Positions 61,122 to 64,000 of a DNA stretch of 64,000 bases are shown here, one piece after another. The notes beneath the pieces were generated by a model. It searched no databases, was not told the origin of the DNA, and was given only the letters and a program-made list of their open reading frames with translations. Numbering within the stretch: the stretch's first letter is position 1; the number at the start of each line of letters is the position of its first letter. The DNA lies in assembly GCA_910575695.1 (NCBI GenBank), contig CAJTGJ010000002.1, positions 1 through 64,000 on the forward strand, written 5' to 3'. This stretch comes from Oscillospiraceae bacterium. GTDB taxonomy: Bacteria; Bacillota; Clostridia; Oscillospirales; Oscillospiraceae. Both the position numbers and the translations under genes were made by a program.

Positions 61122-63323
61122 TCATTTCGCATAGTAGTTGATGAGGCACCCGGCCAGGATAATGTCCCGCTCCTCCCGGGTCAGGCCGGGAAGTTTCAGC
61201 TTCACCGGGGTCTCAATGCTGTGGTGAAGCAGGACAGCGTCGATTTCCTCGCCATCCCCCTCCAGCAGAGCCCGGATACCGGGGATATAGAGGCGGTCTC
61301 CCTCCTGGATGTCCCAATCCTTGACATCCTCGGCGATGAAAGGGAGCATTCCCCAGTTGATCACATTGGAGCGGTACCGCTTGGTGGCGTACTCCGCCGC
61401 CAGGTTGGCACAGCCGCCCAGCACCCGCTGGCAGGATGCGGCCTGCTCCCGGGCGGAGCCGTCGCCGGGCTTCAGGGCCATGATGAAGGATCCAATCCCG
61501 GTGTTGGCGGGCAGGTCGAGGCCGAAGGCCACGTCCTCGCCCCGTTGGCGCATGGCCTCCATGTTCTTGACGGCGTTGGCCGCGGCCACATAGTTGGGGC
61601 ACTTTCGGCTCAGTGCGAACTGGGACAGCTTGATGGGGTTGGACCGGTAGGAGGAGGTCTCTCCGGAGGGGATCAGCTCGTCAGTGGTGGTCACCGGGTC
61701 GTAGATGGCGGCGCAGCAGGTGAGCAGGAGGTTTTCTGGCAGAGGGATCTGCTGGGGCCAGTCGGTAATGTTGGGGCCGAATACCAGCTCGGTGTCCGGC
61801 TGGGGTCTGCCCACGCCGAAGTACACCCGGGACTTGTAGGCGGAATCGTCATAGCGCCACTGCTCGTCGGGCTGGTCGGCGGGGATATCGGGCAGCTCGT
61901 CCGCCCCAGTGAGCACGCCGCCCATCCGGGCGGTGGCGGCGATGGACCGGGCGTCCATCAGGGCTACATAGGAGATCTGGCCGTCTCCGGGCTTGGAGCC
62001 CTCCCGGTTGGGGAAATTGCGGGTGGAGTGGCGGATGGAGAACGCCCCGTTGGCGGGCACGTCCCCGGCCCCGAAGCAGGGGCCGCAGAAGCAGGAGCGG
62101 ATGGACGCGCCGGAGGCCATCAGATCGGCGATGCAGCCGTTTTTGGTGAGCTCCAGGTTGATAGGCATGGAGCCGGGGTAGCAGGACAGCCAGAAGGCGT
62201 CGGAGCCGATAGCGGTGCCGCGCAGGATCTCGGCGGTGCGCTTCAGGTTCTGATAGGTGCCGCCGGAGCACCCGGCAATGACACCCTGATCCACGTGGAA
62301 CTGGCCATCCACGATTTTGTTGGCCAGGGACGGGGCGTTTTTGACCCCCAGCTGTTCCGCCGCGTCCACGTCTGCCTGGTGGAGCAAATCTGCCATGTTG
62401 GCCTTGAACTCCCGGATGGTGAAGGTGTTGGAGGGGTGGAAGGGCAGGGCGATCATAGGCTCCACCTTGTCCAGCTCCACGGTAATCACGCCGTCGTAGT
62501 ACGCGCCGTCAGCGGGGGAGAGCTCCTGGTAGGCATCCCCCCGGCCCAGCAGGGTGAGGGCGGTTTTGGTCTGCCCATCGGTCTGCCATACGGAGGACAG
62601 GCAGGTGGTTTCAGTGGTCATCACGTCGATCCCCGCCCGGTAATCCATGGACAGATTTGCCACACCGGGGCCGAAGAACTCCATGACGGCGTTTTTCACC
62701 GCGCCGTTTTTGAAGGTGCCCCCCACCAGCTCCAGCGCCACGTCCTGAGGGCCCACCCCGGGCCGGGGCGTGCCGGTGAGGTAGACGGCAATGACTTTGG
62801 GATAGGTGATGTCGTAGGTCTTTTTCAGCAGCTGCCGGGCCAGCTCGGGACCGCCCTCACCGATGGCCATACAGCCGTAGGCACCGTACCGGGTGTGGGA
62901 GTCGGAGCCGAGGATCATCCGGCTGGGGGCGGCATACCGTTCCCTCATATAGGAGTGAATGACGGCCTGATGGGCAGGGACGAATTCGCCGCCGTACTTC
63001 TTGGCGGCGGACAGGCCGAACACGTGGTCATCCTCATTGATGGTGCCGCCCACGGCGCACAGGGAGTTGTGGCAGTTGGTGAGCACGTAGGGCAGGGGGA
63101 ACTCCTTCATGCCGGAGGCCCTGGCGGTCTGGATGATGCCTACGTAGGTGATGTCGTGGGATGCCATGGCGTCGAAGCGGATGGCCAGGCGGTCGGGATT
63201 GCCGGACACGTTATGAGCCATGAGGATGCCATGGGCCATGGTGCCCTCCCGGCCCTGGGGCGTTTCGGCGGGGACAAAACGGCCGCCCTCCCAGCGGACG
63301 GGGGTGCTGTTTATCGTAATCAA
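61122..63323 (-). CDS. aconitase-superfamily hydratase (YbhJ-like)
   Basis: The protein has 733 aa from a TTG at 63323 (GGGAGGAAA upstream); the longer frame lacks a ribosome site. It has the aconitase plan: LTNCHNSLCAVGG with GSDSHTRYGAYGC in the N-terminal half, a cluster region with SCFCGPCFGAGDVPANG and FSIRHSTRNFPNREG, and a C-terminal swivelling domain (VINWGMLPFIAED). The substrate is not known; relatives such as E. coli YbhJ are uncharacterised hydratases, so it should not be read as acnA. It stands alone, with no tricarboxylate-cycle neighbour. Confidence 0.88.
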   Translation of the reverse strand: MITINSTPVRWEGGRFVPAETPQGREGTMAHGILMAHNVSGNPDRLAIRFDAMASHDITYVGIIQTARASGMKEFPLPYVLTNCHNSLCAVGGTINEDDHVFGLSAAKKYGGEFVPAHQAVIHSYMRERYAAPSRMILGSDSHTRYGAYGCMAIGEGGPELARQLLKKTYDITYPKVIAVYLTGTPRPGVGPQDVALELVGGTFKNGAVKNAVMEFFGPGVANLSMDYRAGIDVMTTETTCLSSVWQTDGQTKTALTLLGRGDAYQELSPADGAYYDGVITVELDKVEPMIALPFHPSNTFTIREFKANMADLLHQADVDAAEQLGVKNAPSLANKIVDGQFHVDQGVIAGCSGGTYQNLKRTAEILRGTAIGSDAFWLSCYPGSMPINLELTKNGCIADLMASGASIRSCFCGPCFGAGDVPANGAFSIRHSTRNFPNREGSKPGDGQISYVALMDARSIAATARMGGVLTGADELPDIPADQPDEQWRYDDSAYKSRVYFGVGRPQPDTELVFGPNITDWPQQIPLPENLLLTCCAAIYDPVTTTDELIPSGETSSYRSNPIKLSQFALSRKCPNYVAAANAVKNMEAMRQRGEDVAFGLDLPANTGIGSFIMALKPGDGSAREQAASCQRVLGGCANLAAEYATKRYRSNVINWGMLPFIAEDVKDWDIQEGDRLYIPGIRALLEGDGEEIDAVLLHHSIETPVKLKLPGLTREERDIILAGCLINYYAK

Positions 63324-63599
63324 GTCAATTTCCTCCCATGTATTTTTTGTGTAACTCAATTCAGTGTAGCAAATCGCCGGGTAAAAAGCAAGGAGGCGGC
63401 GGGAATTTACATCGGGCAAAATGCACAAGAAATAGAGGGGAAGCCATGAGATGAAAAGAGCCAGAGCAGGTTTATCTGCGGCATATTTTCAGCAGGAGAT
63501 TTTTGAAAGCCACTGGAATTTTCCGGCGGAGTGTGCTAATATAATAAATTGACTATATAATGCCCCGCGTCTGCGGCGGCTTCTAATGAGGTGAATGCG

Positions 63600-64000
63600 T
63601 TGGAATTTTGGATGGCAATCGTTTTGGGTATGGTGCAGGGTGTGGCGGAGTTCCTGCCCATCTCCAGCTCTGGGCACCTGTCCCTGTTACAGCATTTTTT
63701 CGGCATGGAGGAGCCAGACACCCTCTATAATATCCTGCTCCACTTCGCCACCCTCATCGCGGTGTGCGTGGTGTACTGGCGGGATGTGGTGGACATGATC
63801 GTGGAATTTTTCCGGGGCATCGCCTCCCTGTTTTCCCGTCAGGGGGGGCGCGGCAACCCGCCGGAGGGGCGGCGGCTGGTTCTGCTGGTGATTTTGGGCA
63901 CCCTGCCGCTGTTCCTGATCCTGCCCTTTGACGACATGGTGGAGGGGCTGGGAGCCAACCCGGTGTTCGTATCCGCCATGCTGCTGGTCACCGGCTGTAT
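63600..64000 (+). CDS. uppP: undecaprenyl-diphosphatase UppP (start only)
   Basis: The frame runs off the window end. The start is a TTG at 63600 with GAGGTGA upstream; an out-of-frame ATG at 63595 is a shadow. The product begins MEFWMAIVLGMVQGVAEF, then LPISSSGHLSLLQHF, the E-x3-E/PISSSGH catalytic motif of BacA/UppP. It recycles undecaprenyl pyrophosphate for wall synthesis and can give bacitracin tolerance. TATAAT-like sequences at 63540-63545 and 63556-63561 may be its -10, without a convincing -35. Confidence 0.92.
   Translation, partial: MEFWMAIVLGMVQGVAEFLPISSSGHLSLLQHFFGMEEPDTLYNILLHFATLIAVCVVYWRDVVDMIVEFFRGIASLFSRQGGRGNPPEGRRLVLLVILGTLPLFLILPFDDMVEGLGANPVFVSAMLLVTGC

Noticed and set aside
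61221..63449. 742-aa plus-strand frame opposite the hydratase
   Set aside because: Gly/Val/His-rich antisense translation; the hydratase motifs are convincing on the minus strand.
63595..63798. 67-aa frame starting at ATG 63595
   Set aside because: Out of frame with uppP, whose EFLPISSSGH motif is read from the TTG at 63600.

Overview
The window looks like a chromosome segment from a spore-forming, GC-rich Firmicute of the Clostridia, most like the Oscillospiraceae (Flavonifractor/Lawsonibacter/Intestinimonas type). This is inferred from the GC-rich core genes, the gene orders yqfC-yqfD-phoH-ybeY-era-yqzL-recO, dnaG-rpoD, DUF1385-prmC and a Gram-positive division/cell-wall cluster, and from sporulation genes (yqfC, yqfD, sigK). 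No 16S or other species marker is present, so genus is not claimed. Region 1 (1-5.6 kb) appears to be one end of a mobile element inserted in the mother-cell sigma factor gene sigK, like the 'skin' elements of Bacillus subtilis and Clostridioides difficile. It carries an IS5-type transposase tail, an AbrB-like/HipA-like kinase pair with its own operator, a thiol-redox cassette (TlpA-like lipoprotein, CXXC micro-protein, polyferredoxin membrane protein), and a large serine recombinase. That recombinase ends inside the antisense strand of the 5' half of sigK. The 5' half keeps a near-consensus sigma-E-type promoter; the 3' half must lie left of the window or be lost. Region 2 (5.9-12.4 kb) is an AT-richer island on the minus strand: a two-component system and a Vex/Vnc-like ABC exporter (two FtsX permeases, one ATPase), flanked by an IS5-family element with a programmed -1 frameshift signal and a missing 3' end. 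Region 3 (12.7-29.2 kb) is core genome: tRNA-Arg(ACG), a lipoprotein with its own two-component system, DUF1385-prmC-TIGR04076, recA-recX-rimO-pgsA, a PiT phosphate permease, dgt, yigZ, dnaG and rpoD. Region 4 (29.2-39.4 kb) holds a short pyroglutamyl-peptidase-like gene, an RluA-type pseudouridine synthase and the operon yqfC-yqfD-phoH-ybeY-era-NTase-yqzL-recO-mutS2. A small XRE regulator, a divergent 60-aa gene and a shared 15-bp inverted-repeat operator sit between phoH and ybeY. Region 5 (39.5-43.5 kb) has HPr, uvrC, rsmD, coaD and a coiled-coil protein. Region 6 (43.6-56 kb) is a reduced dcw cluster: mraZ, rsmH, ftsL-like, PASTA PBP, mraY, ftsW, murG, murA, ftsQ, ftsZ. It lacks murE/murF/murD/murB/murC/ftsA, and a small protein resembling a degenerate Mur-ligase fragment sits where murE/murF usually lie. 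Region 7 (56-64 kb) has an SPL-type radical SAM protein, GluQRS, guaB, a SLOG protein, an FMN riboswitch with ribU, an aconitase-superfamily hydratase, and the start of uppP. Most core genes are packed in translationally coupled operons with ATGA or TAATG overlaps. Strong sigma-A-type promoters with 17-18 bp spacers are visible before the HipA-like operon, DUF1385, HPr, mraZ, ftsZ, guaB, the SLOG gene and ribU.
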